From NCBI RefSeq assembly GCF_000368925.1, contig NZ_KB849756.1, positions 2,444,416 through 2,508,415 of the forward strand: a DNA stretch of 64,000 bases. The letters run 5' to 3'. The stretch's first letter is position 1; every line of letters begins with the position of its first letter. This document shows positions 18,952 to 28,620 of the stretch, piece after piece. This DNA comes from Acinetobacter bereziniae LMG 1003 = CIP 70.12 (GTDB lineage Bacteria; Pseudomonadota; Gammaproteobacteria; Pseudomonadales; Moraxellaceae). The notes below the pieces were generated by a model. The model was not told the DNA's origin and ran no database searches. It worked only from the letters and a program-made list of their open reading frames with translations. The position numbers were made by a program, and so were the translations under genes.

Positions 18952-20310
18952 TCAGCCTGCAAAATCAAGGCGCTCTTTCGGGAACACCACTCTAAAAACT
19001 GAACCTTGGTTTTCTTTAGAATCAATTTCAAGATAAGCATTATGTTGCATTAAAACATGCTTTACGATCGCTAAACCTAGACCTGTTCCACCTGTTTGTC
19101 GGCTTCTCGCACTGTCTACACGATAAAAACGTTCAGTTAGACGTGGAATATGTTTGGGATCAATCCCAATGCCTGTGTCTTCAACTGTAAAATAACCATG
19201 TTCAGTGTCATCATGCCAACCAATCGTCACAGTACCGCCTTTAGGTGTGTATTTAATGGCATTGGTAATTAAGTTACTGAAAGCACTGGCGAGTTCTGCA
19301 TCTGAACCAATCAGGTCACAATGACTGTCAATATCCAGATTTAAAGTATGTCCATAATCGACGTTATAGGCTTGCGCATCATCAAAAAGCTGATTCATTA
19401 AATTGGGCATATCAATAATTTGATTTTTCGCGACCTGTTTATTGCCTTCTAATCGCGAAAGTAACAATAAATCATTCACCAAAGCATTCATACGTCGCGT
19501 TTGTGACTGCATCTGTTCAAAGGCGCGTTTCCAACGAGGATTTAGGTCTTCTTGGTCGGTAAAAGTTTCAATATACCCACTGAGTACAGTCAAGGGGGTA
19601 CGAAGCTCATGTGAGATGTTATCGACAAAGTCTTTACGCATCTGCTCAAGATTATGCACACGGGTTACATCATAAGCGACCAACAAGCGACTTTCACTGC
19701 CAAAGCGAGTCAGTTTGATTTGTACATAATGTTCTTCATAGACCGAAGACTTTATTTTTATACCATCAGGTGATTGGTCAATATTATTAAAGTATTCAAT
19801 AAAACTCGGCTGGCGGATAATGGTTAAAATATTACGACCACGATCTAAAGGTTGAATACCTAAAAGTTTTTCCGCAGCAGGGTTCCACCATTCGATTTGA
19901 TGGAGTTCATCTGTTAAAACGACAGCTTCAGCCAAAGCCACTAAGGAGGATTGTGCACGATCAATCAAGCCAACCATTTCAGCTTGAACAACGCGTTCTT
20001 GGCGTTGTGCGCGATAGACATTAAATAGAAGCGCTCCCCAAATACCTTCGAGATTTGGTGGAGAATCATAAGGACGGTTGGAAATCCATTCATTGACCAA
20101 ATACAAAGAGCGCAATTGAAATATAAAAAAAACGGCAAAACCGATGGAAATACAAATCCAAAAATAACCGATCCCTAAACCAATAAATCCGCCAATCACC
20201 AGTAAAAAAGCCAACAGGCGTAAGTCTTGTTTTGCAAACTCCCATAAACTGCTGTAGCGAAACTTTTTATGTTCACGTGCAAGATCTGGGACGGGATAGG
20301 GTTCATACAT
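18952..20310 (-). CDS. phoR: Phosphate regulon sensor histidine kinase
   Basis: PhoR senses phosphate limitation with the Pst system and phosphorylates PhoB. The 452-residue protein has two membrane helices near the N-terminus (about 34-70), a PAS domain (IEWWNPAAEKLLG), the HisKA box FVDNISHELRTPLTVLSG and the HATPase motifs NLITNAIKYTP, DTGIGID and GTGLGLAI. It lies 25 bases downstream of phoB. Confidence 0.96.
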   Translation of the reverse strand: MYEPYPVPDLAREHKKFRYSSLWEFAKQDLRLLAFLLVIGGFIGLGIGYFWICISIGFAVFFIFQLRSLYLVNEWISNRPYDSPPNLEGIWGALLFNVYRAQRQERVVQAEMVGLIDRAQSSLVALAEAVVLTDELHQIEWWNPAAEKLLGIQPLDRGRNILTIIRQPSFIEYFNNIDQSPDGIKIKSSVYEEHYVQIKLTRFGSESRLLVAYDVTRVHNLEQMRKDFVDNISHELRTPLTVLSGYIETFTDQEDLNPRWKRAFEQMQSQTRRMNALVNDLLLLSRLEGNKQVAKNQIIDMPNLMNQLFDDAQAYNVDYGHTLNLDIDSHCDLIGSDAELASAFSNLITNAIKYTPKGGTVTIGWHDDTEHGYFTVEDTGIGIDPKHIPRLTERFYRVDSARSRQTGGTGLGLAIVKHVLMQHNAYLEIDSKENQGSVFRVVFPKERLDFAG

Positions 20311-20335
20311 AGAAATTTATTTACCTTAACAGTGC

Positions 20336-21046
20336 TTAACCTATAGCGACATCTGCGCGCGTAGAGAAGCGATAACCTGTTCCACGAACAGTTTGGACAT
20401 AGCGATCTGCGCCATAAGGTTCAAGTACTTTGCGTAAGCGACGGATATGGACATCGATGGTACGGTCTTCAATATAGACATTTCCACCCCAAACTTGGTC
20501 AAGTAATTGGGCACGTGTATAAGCACGTTCTGGATGGGTCATAAAGAAAGCCAACAAACGGTATTCTGTTGGTCCCATATCTAAAATACTGTCACCAAAA
20601 CTTACTCGTTGGCTGACAGGATCAAGCACTAAGCCGTTCGCATCAATGGTTTTTTCACCACTCAATGCATTGGCACGACGAAGTACAGCTTTGATACGAG
20701 AAACTAATTCCCGTGTTGAAAATGGTTTGGTCATGTAGTCATCCGCACCTGCATCAAGACCTTGAACTTTATGGTCTTCTTCGCCACGTGCAGTTAACAT
20801 AATCACTGGAATTTCTGCTAGATTTTCATCTCGTTTTAAGCGGCGACACAAATCTACGCCACTTACACCACCGGGCATCATCCAATCGAGTAAGATTAAT
20901 GATGGTCGTTGGTCTACGATCATTTGATGTGCTTGTTTTGCATCTTCAGCTTGCAGGCATTGAAAACCTGCCATATCCAGTGAGGTATGGATCATTTCTC
21001 GAATCGGAAGCTCGTCATCGACGATTAATATATAGTCATCTTTCAC
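20336..21046 (-). CDS. phoB: Phosphate regulon response regulator
   Basis: PhoB is an OmpR-class regulator. The receiver domain has acidic pocket D10/D11 and phosphoacceptor D54 (ILLDWMMPG), with the conserved MTKPF Lys. The winged-helix DNA-binding domain ends in VRGTGYRFS. Length 236. ATGACAG half-sites of Pho-box type lie upstream at 21089, 21116 and 21271, consistent with autoregulation. Confidence 0.97.
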   Translation of the reverse strand: MKDDYILIVDDELPIREMIHTSLDMAGFQCLQAEDAKQAHQMIVDQRPSLILLDWMMPGGVSGVDLCRRLKRDENLAEIPVIMLTARGEEDHKVQGLDAGADDYMTKPFSTRELVSRIKAVLRRANALSGEKTIDANGLVLDPVSQRVSFGDSILDMGPTEYRLLAFFMTHPERAYTRAQLLDQVWGGNVYIEDRTIDVHIRRLRKVLEPYGADRYVQTVRGTGYRFSTRADVAIG

Positions 21047-21088
21047 AACGCAATATCCTATGTATGAACGGTGTACCGTCTTTTATTT

Positions 21089-21288
21089 ATGACAGGCTTA
21101 TTACAAAGATTAATTATGACAGTATCATTGCAAAAACAAGATGTAGACGAATTTTTGCAAAAAAATGTGACAAAAAATGGGCGATGTGATGAAAATTAGA
21201 TGACATTTTTAAATAATCTTTGCAGCTTCAACTTAAAAAGAACATCAAATTGGTGACTAAAAATGCAAATATGACAGTTTGATGACAC
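21089..21288 (-). promoter_or_regulatory. Pho-box-like repeats upstream of phoB
   Basis: The Pho box is two CTGTCAT-like 7-mers spaced by 4 bases. On the minus strand GTGTCAT-CAAA-CTGTCAT occurs at 21288-21271 (one mismatch in 14). Two nearer sites have one perfect half each: ATGACAG at 21089-21095 and at 21116-21122 on the plus strand, each followed four bases later by a degenerate ATTACAA or ATTGCAA. All lie in the 270-base leader of phoB. Confidence 0.6.
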
Positions 21289-21320
21289 TGTTATACTTAC
21301 TTCACACTACTCAAATCAGT

Positions 21321-21998
21321 CTAGGGCTGAGGAGCAAAGGTATTAATCAATGACACAAAGACCACTTCACATGCTGAAACAATTTCGTCTAAGGACTGTT
21401 TAAAACCACCCATCACCCAACGCACAGCAATTTGTGTAACATAACCATTTAGACCAGTCGCAACCAATGAAATTTCCTGTTCACTTCGTTCAATATGCGG
21501 CATCATCAGCGTCACAAAAGAGTGAATTAAGCGATCAAAACGTCCCATAGTTTCGTGAATAGTCGCATGATTATGTAATTCTTGAACCAGCATGGCATCG
21601 ATATAAATAATACGAGCAACACGTGGGTCATTTTTTAACATGGTAAAAATCGCTGTCAAACCGCCTTTGATCATATTTTTAGGCTCTGGCGCACCTTGCA
21701 TCACGCCTTGCATCACGGTTTGTTGTAACTGTTCAATCAATTGTAAAAAAATAACTTGAAACAGCTCCTCACTCTTTTTAAATGACTCATAGAAGTAGCG
21801 TTCAGTAAGTTTTGCTTCATTACAAATATCTTTAACAGTCACGGAAAAGAAACCATGTGTTCCATATGCCGCGATGCCTGCTTCAATCAATTTTTCGCGA
21901 CGGGCGAGCTTTCTTTCAGACAAGGACATACCTTTGAATTGGCGTTCTTTTGTGGTTTTATTTATGGTTTTCTTTTCAGTTAAGCGAGATTCAGTCAT
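21321..21998 (-). CDS. TetR family transcriptional regulator
   Basis: The 225-residue protein has a basic N-terminal extension (about 1-30), then a TetR helix-turn-helix (about 33-75; SVTVKDICNEAKLTERYFYE), then an all-helical ligand domain with FKQSLDEIVSACEVVF at the end. It is divergent from the SDR gene across a palindromic operator, so it most likely represses both itself and that oxidoreductase. The ligand is unknown. Confidence 0.9.
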   Translation of the reverse strand: MTESRLTEKKTINKTTKERQFKGMSLSERKLARREKLIEAGIAAYGTHGFFSVTVKDICNEAKLTERYFYESFKKSEELFQVIFLQLIEQLQQTVMQGVMQGAPEPKNMIKGGLTAIFTMLKNDPRVARIIYIDAMLVQELHNHATIHETMGRFDRLIHSFVTLMMPHIERSEQEISLVATGLNGYVTQIAVRWVMGGFKQSLDEIVSACEVVFVSLINTFAPQP

Positions 21999-22110
21999 TG
22001 TAAAAAATTACTCGTGTCATGTTCGATTGTCACAAAGAAGTGGTTATTTTAGCAATAAAAGTCATTGAAACCTATTTAAGATTTTTTGTATAAAAAAACA
22101 ACTGCTCATT

Positions 22111-22154
22111 CACAATATAATATTGACAATAGTTATTGTCAAAATTATATTGAG
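22111..22154. promoter_or_regulatory. Symmetric divergent promoter and TetR operator
   Basis: The core TTGACAATA-GT-TATTGTCAA (22123-22142) is a perfect 9-2-9 palindrome and extends with two mismatches to 21-2-21. The same bases are -35 boxes on both strands: plus TTGACA (22123-22128) with TATATT (22146-22151) at 17-base spacing toward the SDR gene, and minus TTGACA (22142-22137) with TATATT (22119-22114), also at 17, toward the TetR gene. A dimer bound at the centre would block both promoters. Confidence 0.8.
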
Positions 22155-22211
22155 TAGGTGAGCTGCACATTATCAGTATTATTGTGTGCGGATTTTAATA
22201 AAGGATAGACA

Positions 22212-23057
22212 ATGAAAAATTTTAAAAACAAAGTCGCTGCAATTACAGGTGCTGGCTCTGGTATGGGACAACAGCTTGCGATTTTACTGGCAAAAGCAGG
22301 CTGTCATTTATCAATCAGTGATGTGAATGAAAAAGGTTTAGCAGAAACGATCGAATTGGTTAAGCCTTATAATGTTCGTGTTACTTCTAAGAAAGTGAAT
22401 GTGGCAAATGTCGAAGAAATGCGTACATGGGCTGCTGAAACCGTACAAAATCATGGCTCTGTAAACATGATTTTCAATAATGCTGGTGTTGCTTTAGGTT
22501 CGACGGTAGAAGGCGCGACCTATGAAGAGCTTGAATGGATTATGAATATCAATTTCTGGGGTGTGGTATACGGAACCAAAGAGTTTCTACCATATATCAA
22601 GAAAACAGGTGATGGTCATATTATCAATATTTCAAGCTTATTTGGTCTAACGGCTCAGCCGACGCAATCTGCATATAATGCATCAAAATTTGCGGTACGT
22701 GGTTTTACTGAATCTTTACGTCAAGAATTAGATATCGAAAACTGTGGTGTATCTGCATTATGTGTACATCCAGGTGGTATTCGTACCAACATTGCCAATG
22801 ATGCACGTATGAATGACAGTTTACGTTCTTTGGGCATGAATCCTGATAAGTCAGCAAAAGCATTTAATAAATTATTACGTATGCCTCCAGAAGATGCTGC
22901 TCAACAAATGCTTGATGCGGTGCTCAAAGATAAACGTCGTTTATTGATTGGTAATGATGCAAAAACGTTAGATTTGATTCAGCGAATCTTACCAACGGGT
23001 TATCAAAAATTGACAGGTTTTGCGACTAAATTTAGTAAAAAATTAGAACCAAAATAA
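22212..23057 (+). CDS. Short-chain dehydrogenase/reductase
   Basis: The 281-residue classical SDR has the cofactor motif TGAGSGMGQ (residues 12-20), NNAG (89-92), the catalytic serine in NISS (141-142) and YNASK with Y155 and K159. Asp37 after the second strand (SISDVNE) suggests NAD(H) preference. It has a good ribosome binding site (AAGGAT). The adjacent TetR gene and shared operator suggest induction by a small molecule that is also substrate-related; the substrate itself cannot be read from the sequence. Confidence 0.92.
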   Translation: MKNFKNKVAAITGAGSGMGQQLAILLAKAGCHLSISDVNEKGLAETIELVKPYNVRVTSKKVNVANVEEMRTWAAETVQNHGSVNMIFNNAGVALGSTVEGATYEELEWIMNINFWGVVYGTKEFLPYIKKTGDGHIINISSLFGLTAQPTQSAYNASKFAVRGFTESLRQELDIENCGVSALCVHPGGIRTNIANDARMNDSLRSLGMNPDKSAKAFNKLLRMPPEDAAQQMLDAVLKDKRRLLIGNDAKTLDLIQRILPTGYQKLTGFATKFSKKLEPK

Positions 23058-23067
23058 ACCTTTCTAT

Positions 23068-23097
23068 AAAAAGCCGTCAAATTTGGCGGCTTTTTAC
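23068..23097 (+). terminator. Terminator of the SDR gene
   Basis: AAAAAGCCGTC pairs with GGCGGCTTTTT (one G-T pair) around AAATTT, directly after the stop codon. Confidence 0.85.
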
Positions 23098-23262
23098 TTT
23101 CTCAGGAAATGTGTCAAGTTCCTTGATTGTTAATAAAAATCTTCATACTTTTACTGTACCGATCATCTACGGATTGGGATTGATAAAATAATTTGTTAAA
23201 CTGACTTAGAAAATATTAAATTTTTTATTTTTATTATAAAGATAATTTGAATTGAGCATTTT

Positions 23263-25548
23263 ATGAAAAAAGCCATTTTAAGCCTCAGTATAGGTATGAT
23301 TTTATTTGCATCACATTTAGCCTATGCGTCTACTGATCAAGAGAATGCCAGTATTTTAGATAGCATTGCAGGTGTACCAGAGCATTCAAGCCCTGCTCCA
23401 GCAGACGATAAAGAACTTTATAGAGTAGAAGTGGAGCGACTCTATCCACAATATATCAAAGAGGACGAAGGGGATCAGTTATATTCAACGTTCTTAGCAG
23501 ATTATCAATATAGAAAATTTTGGTCAGCATATTTTGATCGCTCTGTACAATATTTAGATTTATATCAAAGCTTAATTCAACAAGAGCAATTGCGTAAAAT
23601 CGATCCTGAGCTTTCTAAGCTGGATGCGATGTTATATGCAGATTTAACCCGTATTTATCAGTCACTTGATCAGATTCAAAATCACTTAAAACCCGTGGTT
23701 GATTTTAACCGTGTGATTGTCGATCAGATTAAATTTGATCAGCCTTATCCATTGCTGGACGTGGAACAAGGCAGTGCCTATCGTTCGGCATTACGTAACA
23801 TGAATGATGTTCAGAACGCAGAGAAAAAACAACTCGTTTTACTCGTCCAAATGATCGATCAGTACCAAGATCGAGTAGATGAGTTTGCAAAGATTGTATC
23901 AAAACGCGTAAAAAAACAGCATCAGAAAAATATCGATGTGTTGAATCGAAAAGTGGCATTGATTGGGCATTATTTATCTGCTCAACTGCAAGGCTACGAT
24001 GCATTTAAGGCGACCTATAGTGTATTAGATTCCTATGATGCTGAAGCGCATCCAGCCTATGCTAAAAAATACCAACATGCTGCGCAGTCTGAGCAGAACC
24101 TAAAAAAAGTAAATGCGATCATGGCGGTGATTGCTCAAGAACAAAGTCCAGATACAGCGTCATCTGAAGCGCCAGATCAGGTCGGGGCTTTACAGGATTC
24201 TAGTCAATATTGTAATTATTTATGGAATGGTGAAGAAAGGGATGAGATTGCAGGTTACTTAGGAAAAACCCAACAGCAATATATTCGGGATTGTCAGGAA
24301 CAAAAGACCAAGATTCAACAATTTTATAAAAGTCAGGTCTTTTTGGAAGCAGTCCCACAGCAAACTGTTACTTTACCCAATATGAATGCAATGGGAGATT
24401 TTCGTCGATATGGGGATGATCTTTACTATACCGAAACAGAGAAAAATGCAGTCTATCGATTTAATCTTATTTCATTCAAAGAGGAACTGCTTTACCAATA
24501 TGCTTTAGCTGATGATGAAAGCGGTTGTATGCACAATATGTGCCGTGGTGTGGGGGCAACCGATGTGGTGTTAAGCCACGATGGTCAAATTATCTATGTA
24601 GCATCTTTAGATTATGACCAAGTTTTTGCAATTGATTTAAAGACCAAGCAGATATTGCAAAAGTTTAAAGTTGAACGTTATCCCCGCAAACTATTATTGG
24701 ATCAACAGGGTGAAAATTTATATGTTTACAATGGTGTAGGAAACAGTATTTCACGCATCCAGTTGAAATCAGGCAAAATCACCACAGCCGCATTGCCAGC
24801 AAATTATCAGGAACACTTTTGTCGTGAAATCGATATGGTATTTGAACCAGACCAAAAAAGCATTCGTATTTTAGGTGATTGGGCAAATCGTCCTTTTATC
24901 TATATGAATACTGCCGATTTAAGCTTTTTTGAACTGAATTTTGATGTACCACAAAAAGTGCTCTATACAGTCGATGACTATCGTTCAGTGGTGGAGTTTT
25001 ATCAAGACTCGGAAAATCAGATCGGAATTTATGACCAACGGATTGCAGATTTGGTCAGTGTGATCAATGTGCAGGATGCACCCTCTCAAGATCAAGATCA
25101 AGATCAAGATCAAGATGAGCAAGAAGACAATCGCTATACTTATCGAGATGTCTATACCAGAAGCATACCAGTGATGATGGGATATTTAGCGGATCAATAT
25201 TTTTATTATGCTGAGAAGGCAAACTTTAATCGATTTAATTCATTAAATAGTGCCTTAGATCAGCAAGACTTAGATATTTATCTGCTGAATCTTGTTGACC
25301 AAACTCAAGAAAATCGCCAAAAAGTAGCATTTAAACTGCCGAGCAAACCTCAGCACATCGAACTGCTGGAAAATGGCAAAATTTTAATCTTGTTTGCTGA
25401 AAGCTATCTCAATGATCAGAAAATTTTACCGCAAGCCTTAGTCTTTGATCCAAATGATCCTGCAACGCAACAAGTCTTTGCACGCAATAAAACCAAACGC
25501 TTAGCACAATCGGAACTGAAAGTGATCAAGCTTCATCAAGAAGATTAA
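23263..25548 (+). CDS. Secreted/periplasmic protein with a YVTN-like beta-propeller region; function unknown
   Basis: The 761-residue protein starts with a signal peptide (about residues 1-22, cleavage after AYA). Residues about 25-330 are helical, Gln-rich and probably coiled. From about 360 to 570 there are strand-rich repeats such as LSHDGQIIYVASLDYDQVFAID and LLLDQQGENLYVYNG, which look like YVTN/NHL propeller blades. An acidic Asp-Gln run at about 609-618 is encoded by five exact CAAGAT repeats (25087-25116). No enzyme motif was recognised. Confidence 0.75.
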   Translation: MKKAILSLSIGMILFASHLAYASTDQENASILDSIAGVPEHSSPAPADDKELYRVEVERLYPQYIKEDEGDQLYSTFLADYQYRKFWSAYFDRSVQYLDLYQSLIQQEQLRKIDPELSKLDAMLYADLTRIYQSLDQIQNHLKPVVDFNRVIVDQIKFDQPYPLLDVEQGSAYRSALRNMNDVQNAEKKQLVLLVQMIDQYQDRVDEFAKIVSKRVKKQHQKNIDVLNRKVALIGHYLSAQLQGYDAFKATYSVLDSYDAEAHPAYAKKYQHAAQSEQNLKKVNAIMAVIAQEQSPDTASSEAPDQVGALQDSSQYCNYLWNGEERDEIAGYLGKTQQQYIRDCQEQKTKIQQFYKSQVFLEAVPQQTVTLPNMNAMGDFRRYGDDLYYTETEKNAVYRFNLISFKEELLYQYALADDESGCMHNMCRGVGATDVVLSHDGQIIYVASLDYDQVFAIDLKTKQILQKFKVERYPRKLLLDQQGENLYVYNGVGNSISRIQLKSGKITTAALPANYQEHFCREIDMVFEPDQKSIRILGDWANRPFIYMNTADLSFFELNFDVPQKVLYTVDDYRSVVEFYQDSENQIGIYDQRIADLVSVINVQDAPSQDQDQDQDQDEQEDNRYTYRDVYTRSIPVMMGYLADQYFYYAEKANFNRFNSLNSALDQQDLDIYLLNLVDQTQENRQKVAFKLPSKPQHIELLENGKILILFAESYLNDQKILPQALVFDPNDPATQQVFARNKTKRLAQSELKVIKLHQED
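25087..25116 (+). repeat. Simple sequence repeat (CAAGAT)x5 inside a gene
   Basis: Five perfect copies of CAAGAT encode alternating Gln-Asp. Because the unit is six bases, copy-number change would lengthen or shorten the acidic linker without a frameshift. Confidence 0.9.
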
Positions 25549-25609
25549 AATCATCTTGGGGTGAGATCATCATGGCTGATTTAAATGCATGAGCACAGGG
25601 CTGATGCAT

Positions 25610-26977
25610 TTAAATCAAAATTTCGATGGTTTTCTTTTTCCAAACGAATTGATAATACAGACCTTGCATTACACAGAGGCTGAAAAAGGTTAGCGCAAGT
25701 GCATACCAGATGCCTTGTAAGCCAAACCACTGACTAAATAAATAAGCACAAGGCACTTCGATCAGCAAGATCGATAAAATGTTAAAAATCATCGGCACAG
25801 TGACCGTACCACTGGCACGCATGATAGAGGCAAAAATGGCACTTGCACCAAAAAATATAATCGACCACAACACAATAAATAACAATTGCTGACCCAGTTC
25901 AATCACGGATGGATCGGTAATAAACAACGCCATCAAATATTTTGAACAAATATAGGCCAACAGTACCAATGAACCTGTAATCGCAATATTGCTGACCAGC
26001 GCTGTACGGGTTACTTTTGCCAGCAATTCGGATTTGCCTGCACCAATGGCTTGTGCTGCAAAGATTGAGCCTGCAATCGCAATGGATAAGGCAGGAAATT
26101 GAATATAGTTAAGCACTTGGTTGACTGCACCATAGGCAGCTGTGGCATGTGCACCATGTTGGTTGACCAGTCCGATCACCACCAAACCTGCAACAGAGTT
26201 GGTGACCATTTGGATACCTGTCGGTATGCCTAAACGTAAAATACTGCGGCTAAACTGCGGGTGAAAGCGCACATGTTCGATTAATGCCACATCGGGCTTC
26301 AAAGCATGGTCTTTTTTATTTAAATAGACAATCAGAAACGCGAGGGTAGAAATAAAACCTAAACCACTGGCAATCGCTGGGGCAATAATTCCTAGTTTTG
26401 GCATACCCAAATAACCCCCAATCAATACAGGAGTGACGATTACACCGACAATAATGGTGAGGCTGGAAGCCATAAGAGGTGTGGTGCTGTCACCGACCCC
26501 ACGCAAAATGGAGGTATAGGTGATATAGATAAATAAAAATGGGCTACTCATTAACATCCATTGCACATATGGTAGTGCAAGATGCATGATTTTCGGGTCG
26601 ATTCCCAACAGCAATAAAATCTGCTTCGCGAAAAGCACGCCTAAAAAGGCAATAATGGTTCCGCCAATCAAAGTCATAAATAACAATGCGCCAACAATGG
26701 TACGCACTTTTTCAATATCTTTGGCGCCCCAAGCTTGTCCCACCAACACAGTTGCCCCTGTCGAGAGACCAATCACAAAAGCCAGCAATAAAAATAGGAT
26801 CGGAAAAAAAACTGAAATCGCAGCAATTGCTTCAACACCCAGCATTTGCCCGACAAAAATAGTGTTAATTGTCCCTGACAGATTTTGCAATATATTGGTT
26901 AAGATCAATGGACCCAAGAAGATTAAAAAAACCTTCCAGAATTTGGGTTGGTGGAGCATGTCGGGACGAGCTGGCAT
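25610..26977 (-). CDS. MATE family efflux transporter
   Basis: The 455-residue protein has about twelve hydrophobic segments in two related halves and the MATE hallmarks near the N-terminus (ILTNILQNLSGTINTIFVGQML; ATVLVGQAWGAKD) with the corresponding AQAIGAGK in the second half. Members export cations, drugs or metabolites against Na+ or H+. The substrate is not evident. Confidence 0.93.
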   Translation of the reverse strand: MPARPDMLHQPKFWKVFLIFLGPLILTNILQNLSGTINTIFVGQMLGVEAIAAISVFFPILFLLLAFVIGLSTGATVLVGQAWGAKDIEKVRTIVGALLFMTLIGGTIIAFLGVLFAKQILLLLGIDPKIMHLALPYVQWMLMSSPFLFIYITYTSILRGVGDSTTPLMASSLTIIVGVIVTPVLIGGYLGMPKLGIIAPAIASGLGFISTLAFLIVYLNKKDHALKPDVALIEHVRFHPQFSRSILRLGIPTGIQMVTNSVAGLVVIGLVNQHGAHATAAYGAVNQVLNYIQFPALSIAIAGSIFAAQAIGAGKSELLAKVTRTALVSNIAITGSLVLLAYICSKYLMALFITDPSVIELGQQLLFIVLWSIIFFGASAIFASIMRASGTVTVPMIFNILSILLIEVPCAYLFSQWFGLQGIWYALALTFFSLCVMQGLYYQFVWKKKTIEILI

Positions 26978-27101
26978 CTTTTTTTCTACTGTCTATTTTC
27001 GAGTATCTTTATCTTATTGATAATATACAACTACTCAGTAAAAAGCCTGAGTATTTGAGTAACTCAAGCTTTATTTTATGAAAATTCAGAATTTATTCGG
27101 T

Positions 27102-28256
27102 TTAAATTCGATTTAAAATTTCACATGCCTGTACTAAAGTTTGATCTTTTTTGGCAAAACAAAAACGAATTAAACGTAAGTTTTCAGGGGCTTTCTGATA
27201 AAAAACAGAGACTGGAATTGCCACGATTTTGTGTTCTTCTGCAAGGAATTTACACATCTCGACATCATTTAAATCTGGACGAATTTGGCTGTAGTCAACA
27301 TTTTGGAAAAACGTTCCTTTGGATGGAATAAAGCTAAATTTTGAATCTTGAATACCTGAATTAAATAGATCGCGCTTTTGTTGATAAAAACTGGCTAAGC
27401 CATCGATATGTTCAGGGTGCTGTTGCATAAAATTGGCAAGTGCCATTTGTACAGGTGTGACACCACAGAAGTTGGCAAATTGATAAATTTGACGAAACAC
27501 CTTCATCAGCTCATGCGAGGCAATGCAATAACCGGTTTTCCAACCCGTCACATGAAAGGTTTTTCCAAAAGAACCCACGACAAAACTACGCTCTCTAAGC
27601 GCTGGAAATGACAACGCTGAATAATGCTTTTCGCCGTCAAAAATCAGGTGTTCATAAACTTCATCTGAGAGCACGATGATATTTTTATCTTGAATCAGTT
27701 CAATTAAATTCAGCCAGTCTTGCTTAGACCAAATTGCTCCAGTTGGGTTGTGCGGGGTATTTACGATGACCATTCGGGTTTTATCAGTGATTGCAGATTT
27801 GACTTGATCCCAATCTACAGAAAACTCAGGTGCATGAAGTGGAATATGAACCGCTTTGCCACCAACCAATTGTACGCTAGGTGCATAACTGTCATAGCTT
27901 GGATCAAAAATAATCACTTCATCATCTGGATTGATGATGGCCTGTATGACACTGAAAATCCCAATCGTTGCGCCCGGTGTAATGGTAATTTCTGTAAGTG
28001 GATCAAGGTGTAATTGATCTCGTTTTAAAAACAGTTGAGCCAGTTGTTGTCTAAGCTGCAGTAAGCCATCACCCGCTGCGTATTGGTTAAAACCATCTAA
28101 TGTAGCTTGGCTCAGCGCCTGTAGTAATGCAGGCGGTGCATCAAAGTCAGGAAAGCCTTGTGATAAGTTTAGCGCATTGAGCCGTTGTGCCATTGCGGTC
28201 ATGATACTGAAAATGGTGACGCCTTGAGCAGGAAGTTTGGAGTGGATTTCGATCAT
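27102..28256 (-). CDS. PLP-dependent aminotransferase (YbdL/methionine aminotransferase-like)
   Basis: The 384-residue fold-type I aminotransferase has the N-terminal MTAMAQRLNALNLSQGFPDF, NTPHNPTG (about 166-173), D198 and Y201 in LSDEVYEHL, and the PLP lysine K232 in SFGKTFHVTGWK. The closest known layout is the methionine/kynurenine-type aminotransferase YbdL. Its first 25 codons and upstream DNA recur at 32632-32768 and 37022-37105, so this gene marks the left edge of the island. Confidence 0.92.
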   Translation of the reverse strand: MIEIHSKLPAQGVTIFSIMTAMAQRLNALNLSQGFPDFDAPPALLQALSQATLDGFNQYAAGDGLLQLRQQLAQLFLKRDQLHLDPLTEITITPGATIGIFSVIQAIINPDDEVIIFDPSYDSYAPSVQLVGGKAVHIPLHAPEFSVDWDQVKSAITDKTRMVIVNTPHNPTGAIWSKQDWLNLIELIQDKNIIVLSDEVYEHLIFDGEKHYSALSFPALRERSFVVGSFGKTFHVTGWKTGYCIASHELMKVFRQIYQFANFCGVTPVQMALANFMQQHPEHIDGLASFYQQKRDLFNSGIQDSKFSFIPSKGTFFQNVDYSQIRPDLNDVEMCKFLAEEHKIVAIPVSVFYQKAPENLRLIRFCFAKKDQTLVQACEILNRI

Positions 28257-28320
28257 GACCAGACTGTTTTAATGAGGTTTGTAGAGCTGAGTGTAGCAGG
28301 TGATTTTTAGTAGCAAAATA
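28183..28320. repeat. Direct repeat A: 5' end and leader of the aminotransferase gene (intact copy)
   Basis: Positions 28183-28282 are identical over 100 bases to 32632-32731, and similarity continues to the GCAAAATA at 28320. The first 85 bases or so also match 37022-37105 with a few changes. Only this copy is joined to a full aminotransferase gene. Confidence 0.9.
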
Positions 28321-28465
28321 GGTTGTTGTGATTTGTGGTGGATCGGAAGGAGTTTGATAGAAGGTAAATTAGAACTAACTTTTGAAACATTTTATTACAA
28401 TATATACTAAAAGAATTTAAGGTAATCTGAATAGTGGGAGGCCTATAATTTAAAGGGAGATGTAG

Positions 28466-28493
28466 ACTTCGTATAAGAGATTTTATGTTAAAT
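28466..28493 (+). other. Xer recombination (dif/pdif-like) site 1
   Basis: XerC-type arm ACTTCGTATAA (28466-28476), 6-base spacer GAGATT, XerD-type arm TTATGTTAAAT (28483-28493). The XerD arm is the canonical dif arm and the XerC arm is one base from the ATTTCGTATAA of Acinetobacter pdif sites. It could be an acquired pdif or the resident chromosomal dif. Confidence 0.75.
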
Positions 28494-28620
28494 AAGGATC
28501 TTGAAATGAGAAAAATTTGTTATAAAAAAAACAAATACGATTGATTAGACATGGATGAAATGATCTAAATGTAAGTAGATAAGATATACTAAAAACCAAA
28601 TTAAGGTGTACACATAAGTT

